Of a DNA stretch of 50,080 nucleotides, positions 1-11,638 are shown piece after piece. The stretch is taken from positions 3,765 to 53,844 of the forward strand of contig JAAAUF010000175.1 in the NCBI GenBank assembly GCA_015499985.1. Reading direction: 5' to 3'. The stretch comes from Haplosporangium gracile. Lineage: Eukaryota > Mortierellomycota > Mortierellomycetes > Mortierellales > Mortierellaceae. Positions within the stretch are counted from its first letter, which is position 1, and every line of letters begins with the position of its first letter. Made by a program: the position numbers and the translations under genes. Under the pieces are notes generated by a model. The model saw only the letters and a list, made by a program, of their open reading frames with translations, was not told the DNA's origin and did no database searches.

Positions 1-619
1 GGTATGTGGCGCCAACAAAAAAGTTGAAAAAGGGGAATCGCAAAAAAAAAAAAAACTAGGCCCACTCTTTGTCTTTATACCTCCTTCCTGGGACCTGTTT
101 TAGGCTGTTGTTGTTGTTGTTGTCGTTGTTGTTGTTGTTGCTGTTGAGCTGGTGACACTGGGAGGGAAGATCCGATTTCCCTCAACATTGCTTTTTTGCT
201 CTGTTTTTTATGAGCAGTCGAAACTATTAGTAAGGTTTTGTGTTTGCTGCATACGGCTCACTCGTCGACTCAGGAAGAATCATCTCAAATGAGAGTGGAA
301 TTGAGAGAAGGACGCCATCAATCACCTTTTCTCGCATCGCTCATTTGGTGGATGGTGGGACCATCGATGCCATCACCAATGTGAGAGGGAAAAAAAAAGT
401 AATATAAGAAATCTCATTTTAGTTTCTTTACACAGCGCATGGAATTTGCATATGTTCTCGGACCTTGTTTCTCAAGCTTTTCGCACGCAAGGTTTAGCGT
501 GAAAATAATACGACCTTTTCTTCTCTAACCACGTTTGTTCAGCTCATCAACACAGCAATGCGTCAAAAAAAACAAACGTGCCATTATATGTCTCATATAT
601 TTATGTCCAAAAAAAAAGA
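1..619. other. left-edge non-coding stretch
   Basis: No convincing gene. It holds an A-run near 48-60, a (TTG/TTC)n-like stretch around 107-146 and AT-rich spacer. Short open frames at 535-825 are antisense to the C-terminus of the next gene. The right part is probably the 3' untranslated region of the minus-strand gene at 620-2143. Confidence 0.5.
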
Positions 620-2143
620 CTATGGACCACAATGTTCGTTACATCTATCATTATTCGTCGAACACCCCTGCATACAAGCATTATTCAGCTCACAAAACCC
701 CGGACAAGCCTCATCCGTGCATCCAGCCTTACAAGCCTTCAAATCCCCATCATTGGGACAGATATCGTTCATGCACCACCAGTAATAGTTCTGTTCACAC
801 CATAGAACGGGGCAGTTTCCTTTAGGGGGCAGTGATGGGAGTGGGGGAGTGGGGACACGGGGCCCGCTGTTCTCGCCGCCGCCGGAGGTGGGTTTTGAGG
901 GCTCAGCTGAGGTTGTGGTTGTAGTTGTGGTTTTTTCTTCAGGTGGAGGGTTGGTTTGTGGGGCTGGAGTTGGTTGCACTGGAGGATTTACGATAGGGGA
1001 TTGGCCTCCGGATGTGATAGTAGTTGGAGGAGGGCCGATGACTGGAGTTTCTGTGGGTAGCGGGACGACAACGCCGTTTGAAAGCGTAGTCCCCACAGGG
1101 ACACCGATAAGTGGACTATCTGACCAAGTCGAAGACGATCTCGAGGTATTTGGTCTCGACGGTCCTGTCCCGTTTCCTGACGACGAGTTCCTGCTGCTGC
1201 TATTGCCATTGTTTTCAGGATCCTTGTTCTTCATGCCGACGAGCAAGCCGATAAGCACGCCGGCCAAGATGGTGATCACAATATCGCCGATCCAGTACAG
1301 ACGTTTCCGCTTGCCCGACGAGGTAGAGTCCTTCTCGGGAGTAGAGCCGACGTTGTCAATGTTGTCGACTTTTTCGGTGGTATCAACAAGGTCCGGCTCA
1401 GGGTATCCCTGGTGATGATACTGCTGTTGTTGAGGGTAAGGCAAGGAAGAAGCCTCTTGGTATCCTTGCTGATGTTGATGTTGCTGGTAAGGGTCCTGGT
1501 AAACTGGTTGAGAATAGCCTGTCTGATACCGCTGCTGTTCCTGCTGGTAATAATTCGGAATCGGCTGTTGCTGCTGCTGCAGGTATGGCTGGTTGGTTGA
1601 GTCAGGAATGTATGCGCTGCCGTTGAAGGTATACGAAGCAACTGGTTCAATGATGGTCGCTCCTGGAGGAGGTGGAGGAGGCACGGTAGTCGATTGGTTG
1701 CTGTAGGCATAGTAGTTGCTCTGAGTAGGAGGTGGCGCAACAAACGCACTTGACGCCCAAGAACCGCTGCTCCCCTTATCGACGGATTGAGTATGAGGGT
1801 TGACGAGTGACGACGACACTGTTGGTGAACGGTCCTGAGGATCCTTGGGCGGCGGTACTGGAGGTGGTGATATTGCATGGTTCATAAAAGGGGTTGAAGG
1901 TGCGGTAAAAGAGTCGGTCTCTTGAGGACCTCGGGCTGAGATATCGGGGGAGGCGAATAGGTCGGGGTGGTCGAGAGTGTTTTGTGGTGCGCCTATGGAC
2001 GGCGGGGTGGAAGGGGTCATAAGGGATGCCTGGCTGCTGCTACTGTCCCCTCCGTGGCTCATGGTAGGGGTTGGTGGATCGGACAGGAGTGCCATTGTTG
2101 TATTTGTGGGTGGGGTGCCGAGGTAGGAGAAGGGAAGGAGCAA
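620..2143 (-). CDS. single-pass membrane protein with disordered Pro/Gln-rich tail and Cys-rich C-terminal domain
   Basis: Uninterrupted 507-codon frame; I do not recognise a named family. Residues 1-280 are low complexity, rich in Pro, Ser, Gln and Tyr, with poly-Pro around 155-160 and Gln runs around 189-240. Lys/Arg residues (KRKR, 278-281) come just before a hydrophobic helix at about 283-303 (WIGDIVITILAGVLIGLLVG). Then follow a Ser/Thr/Pro-rich stalk with several N-x-S/T sites and a compact domain at about 441-507 with 12 cysteines. Basic residues before the helix and no signal peptide suggest type II topology: cytosolic N-tail, Cys-rich domain outside or luminal (inference). Twelve cysteines would allow six disulfides. 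An in-frame Met at 2095 (MALLSDPP) is an equally plausible start. A role in cell-wall or surface contact is possible but not shown. Confidence 0.8.
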   Translation of the reverse strand: MLLPFSYLGTPPTNTTMALLSDPPTPTMSHGGDSSSSQASLMTPSTPPSIGAPQNTLDHPDLFASPDISARGPQETDSFTAPSTPFMNHAISPPPVPPPKDPQDRSPTVSSSLVNPHTQSVDKGSSGSWASSAFVAPPPTQSNYYAYSNQSTTVPPPPPPGATIIEPVASYTFNGSAYIPDSTNQPYLQQQQQPIPNYYQQEQQRYQTGYSQPVYQDPYQQHQHQQGYQEASSLPYPQQQQYHHQGYPEPDLVDTTEKVDNIDNVGSTPEKDSTSSGKRKRLYWIGDIVITILAGVLIGLLVGMKNKDPENNGNSSSRNSSSGNGTGPSRPNTSRSSSTWSDSPLIGVPVGTTLSNGVVVPLPTETPVIGPPPTTITSGGQSPIVNPPVQPTPAPQTNPPPEEKTTTTTTTSAEPSKPTSGGGENSGPRVPTPPLPSLPPKGNCPVLWCEQNYYWWCMNDICPNDGDLKACKAGCTDEACPGFCELNNACMQGCSTNNDRCNEHCGP

Positions 2144-2795
2144 AAGAAAGAAAGAAAGTAAGAAGGAGAGAAAAAGTGTTCACTTTTTCGATGCGCGCCG
2201 AGTGAATAGAGCATGCCGAGCTTTCAAGAGAGCAATTTCTCTGTGTGAGCTGTCGGAATACCAATAACTGGAATTGCGTGCGACGAAAGAAAAGAACAAA
2301 ACCTTAACAAGGACGTCTTCCTTGGTTACAACCAAAAGCATGGAGTTGATGGATAGGGTTGATGGGCAAGAATAGAACTCTGGCGTTTATGTTGCGTCTC
2401 TTTTCCTTCTTGTGAGGTGCATGCCCATGTTAAAAAAGATCAAGGATTAAGAAATCAAATGATTTTGTTTTGTTTTCGGTTGATGGGAAAAATAAATCGA
2501 TAAAAAAGAAATCTTCGAGAGCCCTTTTCCTGATCGGGACCCATCCCGGCTTGTTCATTTTAATAAAAACAAGATATTCTATCGCAGAGTTGAAGCCAAG
2601 ACGCCGCCCGCCTCTCACTTTGACATGCCAGCAAGCGCTTGCTTGGTCTGGCTGTGTTTGAAAATAGCATCCAAAACGCCACCAATTTCTGAATGTCTCA
2701 AGAGCGATACACGATCAGTGGGTGATAAACGACAAAAAACGCCACCAAATCGGAAACCAATAGTTTACATTTTTTATTTGCTCCTCAGAGGATCT
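2144..2795. other. intergenic spacer, promoter side of 620-2143 and 3' side of TBCE
   Basis: No supportable gene. Because both neighbours are on the minus strand, this should hold the upstream region of the membrane-protein gene (near 2144) and the 3' region of TBCE (near 2795). On the minus strand it is pyrimidine-rich just upstream of the start (the GA-rich plus strand 2130-2170), as seen before other genes here. No clear TATA box. Confidence 0.5.
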
Positions 2796-5547
2796 TTACT
2801 TTGCCTTGTTGAGAACAATGACTTCTGCACCATCCTCGATATCGTAGTGCGAAAGCATACGCAAATCATCCTTCAAGAAAACCTTGTGCTAAAATAAACA
2901 TGAACATAAATAAAAAAAAAAAGAAGCAAAACTCAACATCTCAGCTACAGCGTCTTCAAACAAGTATTGCGATTCACTACTGCAAAGTAAAAAAGTAAAC
3001 AACATGACAAACGGATGCTTACCATGACGCCTGCATAGACGGGATCTTCAGCCATGAACAAAAGCTCTTGACGCATCGCAGGGACACGCAGCAACTTTTG
3101 AATCAAGTTCTTGACATTCCTCACCGTCATCGAGCCCAGGACTCCTCGCTGGACGGATGTCTTGGCCGGTCCATCAACCTTGTCTTTGGTCACAAACGTG
3201 ATGTCTATATAAATGATGATATCAAAATGTTAGGAAAACAGGCGCAAGTCTCTCTCTGCCTTTGTTGCGTTTGATATAATGCTAAGACAATAGAAGGGAG
3301 TGTGATGACTCACTGAGGAGACGATCCTTAAGAAGGTCACTAGTAGCTTTGCGTCTCTCATCACTGGTGTCAGGGCGTCCATGGACTAATAAGGTCACAG
3401 AGGATCAAACGTAAAGTTAATTGTCATGTCATATCAACCTACGGAAGTGACATACTTGTCCCTGCAAAGCCGCCACAGCCACGAGACATACGTTCGCAAA
3501 GTTGCTCGAAACGAGGGTGGAGAGCCTGAATTGCCGCTGGCTCAGATCCAACAGTCGAAAGCGCCGCATTCTTGAGATAATACAACTCTGCATCTATCCT
3601 GTTCTTGGTCAAAATCTGTTACAGTAAGGGGAGGTGAAGTAAAAAGTGTAAGTCAGTCATTTGTACTCAGACTGGAAAACGCGTCGCAATGTCAATTGAA
3701 ACTCTAATCATAGCCAGTATCGCGTACCTCTGTTCCATTGAGCTGGGTAATATGGGCCATACGAGCAATAGTGATGGTCCTGACGTCTGGCTTGCCAGAG
3801 GTATCCGCAGTCGTGTCCTCAGCAATTTGGGTCATGATAGGGTTGTTTTGGATCCAGAGCGATTTCAAAGAGGTGTAATGACCAAGCTGATCAATGCTAG
3901 ACCACTCCTTGAGATCATTGTCGTTGAGGCGCAATGACTCCAAGTTCTTGAAATCCTCGGGGTCCTGTGGTCCAATGACTTTCGCAATCCTGTTCTCCGA
4001 CAGATCCAGCGACTTCAGCCTAGTGAACATAATAACGTGGTCATTCACAATGAGTTAGTCAACTGCTTTTACTATCTGGTATGGCAATGTTAGTATACTC
4101 GTATAAGAAAATGTATACGTACTTAGGCAAGCGAGAGAGACGGAGGATTTGGTTCCAGTCCACAAGCTTGTTGCCTTCCAAATGCAAATCTTCAAGTTTG
4201 GCAAAGCCCTTGATCTTTTGATCTGCTACTGGAGTTGACTCGCCTGATTTGTTGAGCTCAGTAAGAAGGTTGAATCCGAACTGCAAAATCTCAAGGTTAG
4301 GCAGCGAGGGTTCTAGCATGCTCACCTATGATCGATATTTGAAAGACAATACGGTTAAATGTCAATCTATGCTAGAATGTAGCATGGCCGACTGGAGGTA
4401 TGATTATTAGAGACTCCAACAAACTGCCGTACCTCGTCCCAAGAGATATAAACACGGTTCATGGCGAGACAGCGGATGTTCTTGAATGCGTACTCGAACG
4501 ATGGCTGAGCTGTTAGTGGGTGGAAACGGTTTCGGCTAGTGGAGGCAAAAAGTACATATTAACGCGTTAGAAGTGCGACTTCAGAGAGCGCGTACCACGC
4601 ATGACATCTAGGAAGAAAAATTTAATACGTAAATAAATACCTGATACGGAGAACAGTCAACTTGGAGAGGGGTGCAATGATGTCGGCAAGATCTTGCCAA
4701 GTTGCGATCAAAGTCGAGGAGAGGTCAAGGTCCTGAATCTCTGAAAGAAGAAAACCGGGAGGCTTGAAGATATCAGTCGGCGATCCTTGTTCTTCGAAAG
4801 CACGACTGTAGCAGCATCACTGACTTTATCAAGTGCATACCTGGGCAAGCCTTTTGAGTCTCTTCAAAGTCAGCGGCCGTACTAACATTGGTGTTTGCCA
4901 ATCCAATAACCTGCATCAAATGGAGCTGGCTACATCACATGAGGGCAGAATAAACAACGATAAGTACGTGTGAGTTGCTGCTGTCATTGACGAACATATA
5001 TGGGAATGATGGTCGAGTGGATAAATGCAATGCTGTAAAAAGGTACCTATTCTTTTTCTTGATACGATCAAAGTCGTAGACGTCAACTTTGACGTTTGTT
5101 TCTCCGAGGTAGAGGTCCTCTGCAGTCAGTTCCTCGTCGACATAGCGTTCCTTCAGGATCTCGAGGAGGGTCTGGCCAACATGGATGTTGGGCGATGGAC
5201 GTGTGAAGCTGCCTGTGCCTGGAATTCTATCATGTTTTTAAGAATGTGATAAATTATAGGGGATCAGTAACCAGTCAGTGCATTTCATTTGCTCAAACTA
5301 ATCAGCACCAAAGGATAGGACAATCACAAAAAGAAACACAAGAATACACAACTTACTTGCAAGTGAAGTACTGGGTACCATTGTGCTCTCCAGAGTGCTT
5401 GCCACGCTCCTCGGTATCCCACTCAACCCCAATCCACTCTCCCTTGGTAGGAGGGACGGCGCCGAGGAAGCGGACGGTACCCCGAGAGTACTCGAGCTCA
5501 ATACGTTGCCCGAGTTCCAGTTTAGGAGGGTCTTGCTTAATGGCCAT
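2796..5547 (-). CDS. TBCE: tubulin-folding cofactor E
   Basis: Eleven exons: 5547-5357, 5226-5047, 4929-4841, 4740-4641, 4535-4433, 4325-4123, 4019-3728, 3615-3456, 3385-3314, 3204-3023, 2888-2796. They sum to 1665 bases (554 residues), close to the usual size of the family. An N-terminal CAP-Gly domain (residues 1-70; GEWIGVEW and a GKHSG...NGTQYFTC stretch) is followed by leucine-rich repeats (about 140-390, for example LKSLDLSENRI, LESLRLNDND, LKSLWIQNN). A C-terminal ubiquitin-like domain (about 455-554) ends DGAEVIVLNKAK. This order, CAP-Gly/LRR/Ubl, is diagnostic. In the family, TBCE binds alpha-tubulin and acts with cofactors C and D to assemble and dissociate the alpha/beta-tubulin dimer in the cytosol. 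The start at 5547 places CAP-Gly at the N-terminus; an upstream in-frame Met at 5910 only adds low-quality sequence. Confidence 0.95.
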
Positions 5548-6439
5548 CACTGAAATGTATTTTATGGTGTTCAAATGAAGTAAGGAAAGCAGATGCAGCG
5601 GAAGGTTGGTGCTTGTGGTGGTGCTGATTGAGTCGAGTGAGTTTTTGTAAAGAGGACTGGATGAGGGTGAGAGACAAAAGGGTATGTTGGTGTGATGGAG
5701 GAGCAAAAAAATGGTGATGTTCGCTCGTATATTTATTTGCTTCGGAGGGATGGAAGTGACTGTCCCACAAGGGCGAAATGATGTCCATTGAAAGAAACTG
5801 CGCTTTTTGTGCGAGGAATAAAAAAGGGTTTTTTGAACCTTGCTCGCGCTAACTTGCTGCTCAATGATTGTAAGCCGCACGCGCAAAGGTGCTTTGGGCA
5901 GGATGCACAATCAAAGTAGAAGAACAGCAGGAGACTAAAGCCCTAAAACAAACCAGTTGGGCAACTCATTGTAACCTCAGAGTAGAATGGTGGTCAGTTC
6001 ATGTTTGTGCATGTGCGGCAGTGTTCTACTATATATCCTGTGTGTATATATGCTCACCACGAGGCATTGTGGATGAATAGCATGAAAAAGGATTGCGCAT
6101 CGGATGAGATCCGACCCTATCGTATGGGAAACCAGCCAGTGAAAGCGGAGGGGGATGAAGAGCAACAGAACGGCTGTGAAATCATGCCAGTCAACACAAA
6201 ACCTTAGTTGTGCGCCTGGTGCTGATTTCATTTCATTTTTACTTCCCATCGTTTGTCTTTTTGTCTTTTTGTCGTCTTGGCATACTTCTTTTCTTTTTTT
6301 TTTTTCTCTTCTCCTCTTTCACTTTTCCTTCTCCTTCTTCTCCTCCACATACCTTCCATCATCTTTTTTCCCCCTTCCTTGCCCTTACACATCAATTCAC
6401 ACTTCTTATTCATACATACACTCGCCAGCAATATCACTA
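5548..6439. promoter_or_regulatory. shared upstream region of TBCE (-) and the 6440 gene (+)
   Basis: The two genes diverge here, so about 890 bases must contain both promoters. The last 200 bases before 6440 are strongly pyrimidine-rich (T runs at about 6292-6306, CT-rich to 6365), typical of fungal 5' untranslated regions. TATATA-like sequence occurs at about 6032-6050, on the side of the plus-strand gene but about 400 bases from its start codon. No specific operator was recognised. Confidence 0.5.
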
Positions 6440-8991
6440 ATGGAAAAGAAAAATATACTCCCGACAGAACTCCAATGGGACCGCAACGCCGAGCAAGAGA
6501 TCTTTGGCAACCAGTTCCCCTTCGCCGCCGATTCCTCCTCCTCCAACAATCCTACTCCTCAGCATACCTCTCCTCTTTCTCCTTCACAGCAACAAACAGA
6601 GCAATATCTTCCTGCTAGCAATAGTAGTAGCAACAACAGTCATGTCCCTTCAGCTCCACCTACAGGCCAACCCTTCATCTTCCCGCACTACCCTACACAA
6701 CAACCCTACCTCGACTCCCCTCACTCCCAACAGCCGCGACCCAACAACAAGGGCGCCTTGAGAGACGTCCAAGGTAAACATCCCTTGTTACCTCGTCCGT
6801 TGATCCATATTTTGCGATTTTTCCAGACCAGATCTTTTCTAAAATAACGACAATTTTTTTATGAAGTAGTCCCGGGGGATGCCCCGCCCATGTACACAAA
6901 GGAGCCAACACCAGTGGTTCTACCACCAACACCACTTTCGAGCCCTCCACCAAACGCCACTGCACCTCCAAGTCCAAGCTCAGCAACAGCAAGCGCACCG
7001 CCAGCTCACCCACACTCACAACCACAAATTCGATCTCATCCTCCGCAAGGGTCTCTTCCACGAATGCTTCCTGCACAGACCCGACAAGCGCCTTATCACC
7101 ACCCTCAATCTCCTGTTCTTCACCAGCCATCCGTACCTTCTTCAGAACAAACACCTCTTTCGCCTCAGTTTTACTCGCCAACTGCATCTACATCTCCTCG
7201 ACAGGATCGCCCACCACAGACAATAATACCTGCATCGTACGGAGCCATACGTCCTCCTCATTCTCAGGGGTACAGTCGCAGCCCCCAAAGCTCTCGACCC
7301 AGGACACCGCCGCCCACAGGAAACAGTGATAGTGAGAGCAACAGCAGCAGTGAGGATGAGGAAGAGAGGATAGCCGCAGGAGGTATGCTCACACAACCTT
7401 TTTTTTTACATTTCCGTTTGTAGCAACGAAAACTCAACTGTTCATTTTGTTTCTTCGGGGGATGAAAAAAAAAAAAAAAAAAAACGATTGAAAGTCGACG
7501 GTTGAAAACTAACGGAACTTTTTTCTTTTTTGCTACTTTTATAGAACGACGCAGGAGGAGGAAGGCAATCAAGAAACACTTCTCCGGATGCACTTGCAAC
7601 AAGATCTGTTGGTTCCTTATATTCCTAGTCCTGCTTTCCTTCTGGACATCGCCCATCGAGGTATATACATATTTTGATAGCGCTTTTTTTTTCTTTTGGC
7701 TTGTATCTCATCCGTAAGAGAAAAAAAAAAAGACGGCGTAAATACGCAATTCGAGCTTTGTCCGCTTTAGTTCTATCGCTCATGCATGTTTTGTGTTGTT
7801 TGTTGCACCAATTAGAAGACTATCAAGGACCCATGTACGCTGATGGCTGAAAGACGACTCGAACCCGACTTTGAGACTTTTTCACTCGGAAATCCAGCTC
7901 ACAAGAACATCTCTCTCCACATCATGGAACACATCGTAAGGACAACGCAGTTCTTTTCTGTTTTTCGTCAGGAGAACAAGGAACGAAGAAAAACTAGCGA
8001 CAATGACTAATTGCGTTACCTTTTTTTTTATCTTCATTTGGACGATAGCTTGGAGATGTCACTGTGTTGGAGGCGGATAACTGGTCGCAGGATAGGGTCA
8101 GTGTCAATGTCTACAAAACCTTTAGTCATGCGGATCTGAACGACATTATCGACTTTAAAGTTCTCTTTGACTCTTCATACACAAGCGTGGTTATAACGGC
8201 GGATCTCAACTCGATCGATCCAGAAGAACGTGAAAGGGAAGCTAGGATCATGAAGAACCATTGCGCCAGGATCGATGTCGAGTTTATCTTCCCCAAGTAT
8301 AGTGACAACGTCAAGCGACTGTTCGCCAGGACACAGAAGGGTGATATCCGCATTCGGACCGAGGGCACGACAATGATCTTCAAAGAGTTGCATCTGGAGA
8401 CGCTTGTGGGCGATGTCCTTTTTGAGGCAGGAACTGTGCAGACTAGCACGACTATCAAGGCGGGTAAGGGCAAGGTTCAAGGGACGATCAGGACATTGGA
8501 GCAGGTTGCGGTCACGACGGTCATGGGCGATATCGCATTGGTTGTTGACGCCCGGCCTGGACTTCATGGCTCGGGCGACGGCAAATTCAATGTCACTCTT
8601 CAATCTGCCAAGAGCTCCATTGACCTGGGACTGGTAAGTAAAAAAGGACTACTTATTCGTCGTTGTTTGGTTATGATAACTGGTGTCAAGTATTTTTCTT
8701 CTCTGCGCTCAGATATAAATCATTTCTTTGTTTTTCCCTTCGACCCCTGAACAGTCTGAGGAATACACTGGCGGGTTCTCACTGGAGTCTGGCATTGACA
8801 GACCCACGTTCGGTCTCTCACCCAACTACACGGATGTACTCAAGATCAGCAAGAAGACAGCAACCTTGTTAGAAGGCCGGGTATGGGACGGATCCTTTGA
8901 TAACCCGCGTCGTTTGCCAAGCGTGTCTGCGAGTGCCCCCTCTGGCCATGTCCACGCCCAGGTCCTGAACAAGCCTAAAATAACGAAATAA
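6440..8991 (+). CDS. type II membrane protein with beta-repeat (toastrack/DUF4097-like) ectodomain, copy 1
   Basis: Six exons: 6440-6773, 6870-7382, 7545-7660, 7816-7935, 8049-8633, 8755-8991; 1905 bases, 634 residues. Residues 1-282 form a disordered Ser/Pro/Gln-rich tail. Exon 3 carries a polybasic ERRRRRKAIKKH stretch and one hydrophobic helix (about 303-317, ICWFLIFLVLLSFW). The region after it contains repeated short beta-type segments with periodic Gly, such as LETLVGDVLFEAG and VAVTTVMGDIAL, with Val/Thr/Ile alternation. This resembles the beta-sheet repeat seen in DUF4097-type proteins; the family name is inference. Basic residues before the helix predict an outside or luminal C-terminus. 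The gene at 16110-18161 has the same exon plan and phases and is clearly a paralogue. Function unknown; surface sensor or adhesin are guesses. Confidence 0.85.
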
Positions 8992-9295
8992 ATTTTAGTC
9001 ACGTCCTGTATTATATTTCATCGTATCTTATTCAACTGGATTTTCCCATTCTCTTCCTGTTTCAACTGTTTGGCGCGCTTTTTATTATTTTCCATCAGTC
9101 GCTTTCTAATCCAACACTTTCTCTCTTACTCACTTTGGTTGTACAATCAATCCTTGGAAGTAGACGTCAGGACAGAAGGACACTCCAAGAAACGGACACA
9201 CACATACATCACTCAGGATCATCGCACCAACAACAAAAACAGCAAGCAAACTCACCACACACGCACACACACACACACACTCAAGGTCATCCCCG
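8992..9295. other. short spacer with CA microsatellite
   Basis: Between two plus-strand genes. An (AC)n run at about 9256-9280 lies 15 bases before the SNF5 start codon, within its presumed 5' leader; the preceding stretch (9180-9255) is also A/C-rich. No other gene signal. Confidence 0.6.
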
Positions 9296-11430
9296 ATGAC
9301 TTCCTGGGTGAACCACACAACTGCTTCCATGCAGAACCTTCCTGCCAGTGCATCCTCTCCCTCTCGTCGTACCGGAGGATCTGATCGCGGATCACCCGCC
9401 CCCTCGGCCTACTCCACACGAACAAGTCGCCACCAATCTCAAACCATCGCTCCCCAGACTATCCCTTACCCACCACCGCTTCATCAACAGCAACAACAAT
9501 CTGTCTTTAGGCCTTACCAACCACCAGTACAACCGAACCACCACGGTCAGCTCCAACAACAACACCAGCACCAGCAGCGTCAACAACCACAACCTATCTA
9601 CTCTAACGGAGCAGCAGTACCAGGGCCAGGAGGACATCATCATCACCCATACGCCCTACAAGGATTCCCTCCCTCAGCTAACAGAGGTAGAGGTGGAGAA
9701 ATGCCCACGGGCGCATTGGGAACATACAGCTCATATGCGTCCAGGATACGGGAAGCCAACAGTGCATTGATCCTGCCACCTGCTCTGGGTCGTCGTGCCA
9801 AGCGCGCGGTCGTGTCGATGGCCGAGTCTGACGAGGATGATTGGGACTTTGAGGATAACTCCCGGGGTACACCGACTTCGCGTGCGCTACGTCAGCAGCA
9901 GGCACAGTTGGAGAAGGAGCGTTTGGATAAGGAGAAGAAGGCTTGGACCCGTCGCGCCCGCAAAACGCGTCACCCTATCCAGTAAGCTAAGCTCTTCAAC
10001 ATACATCGAAGCGCGTCTTTAGGTTTTTTCTCGGTTATTTTCTTTTCTTCTAACGTGTTTCCTTTTTTCATAATCAAATTGTAGTTCACAGAAAGATCTG
10101 GATGCAGTGGCAGATCAGGACGCGATCTTGGTTCCTATTAGGCTGGACATCGATACGGACGATTACCGGCTCAGGGATACTTTCACCTGGAATGTGAACG
10201 AGCAGCTAATGACACCCGAAAGCTTTGCCGAGATCCTCTGTGATGACCTTGATCTCTCCACTGCCAAATTCGTGCCCGAGATTGCTCAGTCCATCCGCAA
10301 CCAGATTGCTGAATTCGAACCCGTTGCTGAGGTTCAGGTTCCTAATGAAGGATCTCGAGTTGTCATTCAGGTACGCTATTTTATTTGTGAGCAGTTTTTT
10401 GACCATGCAGGTTGAGATCAAACAATCGCGAACGGACAAAGATAATTTATCCCAAATGTCACTCATACCTACTCTCCGCCCCCCTTTTTTTTCTCATATC
10501 AAAAACATCAGTTGGACCTGCATGTGGGAGGAATCAACCTGCGGGATCGATTCGAATGGGACGTGGGCTCGGAACTGACACCCGAGGAATTCTCGCGTCA
10601 ACTGACCGCAGATCTGGGTATCGGCGGCGAGTTCGTCACCATGATTGCGCACGAGATCCATGAACAGCTCTATCGATTCAAACAGGACAGGCTTCTGGAC
10701 CGCGGGTTTGAGGCCGAGCCGTTGTATTCAGGATTCAGACATTTGGAGGAGGCCGAGTCCTGGGCCCCCGCGTTGGAGACCCTCACTGCGGAGGAGTATG
10801 AGCGTGTCCTTGAAGACCGCGAGCGTAGCGTTCGGTATGTCTCAAAACGCTGTTGTTCTTGTTATTAAGATTCGTGAATTTTCTTTAAAGTATGGTTGCG
10901 CTAACATTCCCTTTCTTGTATATCCTGTCGCGTTAAAAAATAGCCGGAACAGAAGAGCGACATCAAGCTACGTCAAACGCCGCGGCGGACCTATCTATAC
11001 CGCTGCATCTGCACCAGGAATCGGCATCGGATCGGGATATATCAGCAAGATCGCCGCCAAGCGTGGCCGCAACGCCTCTTCCTCTCAAAGACACCTCTCC
11101 ATGGTCGATATGGTGGCCTTTGAAAACTGGCAATGCCAGCACTGTGGCCTTGGTGCTCATTCGACGGTCTTGTTGCGTGCTGGACCTGGAGGCGATAAGA
11201 CTCTTTGTAATACTTGCGGACTTTCATGGTCTGTTCATGGAGGTGTTCTCCCCGCTGAGCGGTTGGATCTTTTCAGGGTCGCGCCTGCTGTTTCTACCAG
11301 TGCGGATGTGCAGATGGTGGTGGAGGGAAGTAGCAGTGTCAAGAATGATGAACAGGAGGTTGGAACTCCCTCTGGAGTGACTAGCAGCAGTGCTGGAACT
11401 CCTGCTCTTGTCTCTGAAGTCGGCGCTTAG
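9296..11430 (+). CDS. SNF5: SNF5/SFH1-type SWI/SNF or RSC chromatin-remodelling subunit with GATA-like zinc finger
   Basis: Four exons: 9296-9981, 10085-10370, 10512-10834, 10944-11430; 593 residues. The N-terminal 150 residues are Gln/His/Pro-rich. Two SNF5 repeats follow: residues about 244-310 (ILVPIRLDIDTDDYRLRDTF...) and 325-385 (LDLHVGGINLRDRFEWDV...ELTPEEFSRQL), the signature pair of the SNF5/INI1 family. A C-terminal zinc finger has Cys496, 499, 520 and 523 (C-x2-C-x20-C-x2-C, ending LCNTCGL). Such GATA-like fingers are known at the end of some fungal SNF5 proteins. The family is a core nuclear subunit of SWI/SNF (Snf5) or RSC (Sfh1); I cannot tell which from this sequence alone. Exon joins preserve both repeats. 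It ends about 200 bases from the convergent nucleotidyltransferase gene. Confidence 0.93.
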
Positions 11431-11577
11431 ATTATTTTTTTTGCCTCCTTTTTTTAGACAACACCAGTTTTTGCCTTTTTTTTCGTTTAGTTCTCTCCAT
11501 CGCTTACAGCTTGCACACTCATATACTTACTACATTCGCACAAAAAAAAAATTGACTTTATGAATGAAAGAACGGAA

Positions 11578-11589
11578 GGGGGGGGGGGG
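11578..11589. repeat. poly-G tract in convergent spacer
   Basis: Twelve consecutive G residues between the 3' ends of the SNF5 and nucleotidyltransferase genes, next to a poly-A run at 11542-11551. A likely slippage site; no function claimed. Confidence 0.8.
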
Positions 11590-11638
11590 AAACTTGGTAT
11601 GTGATATCACTATTCAAGAAAAAATATAAAAAATCGCC

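Noticed and set aside
849..1415. 188-codon plus-strand frame
   Set aside because: Antisense shadow of the 620-2143 gene: Val/Gly/Pro runs mirror its Pro/Thr/Asn codons, and no independent motif is seen.
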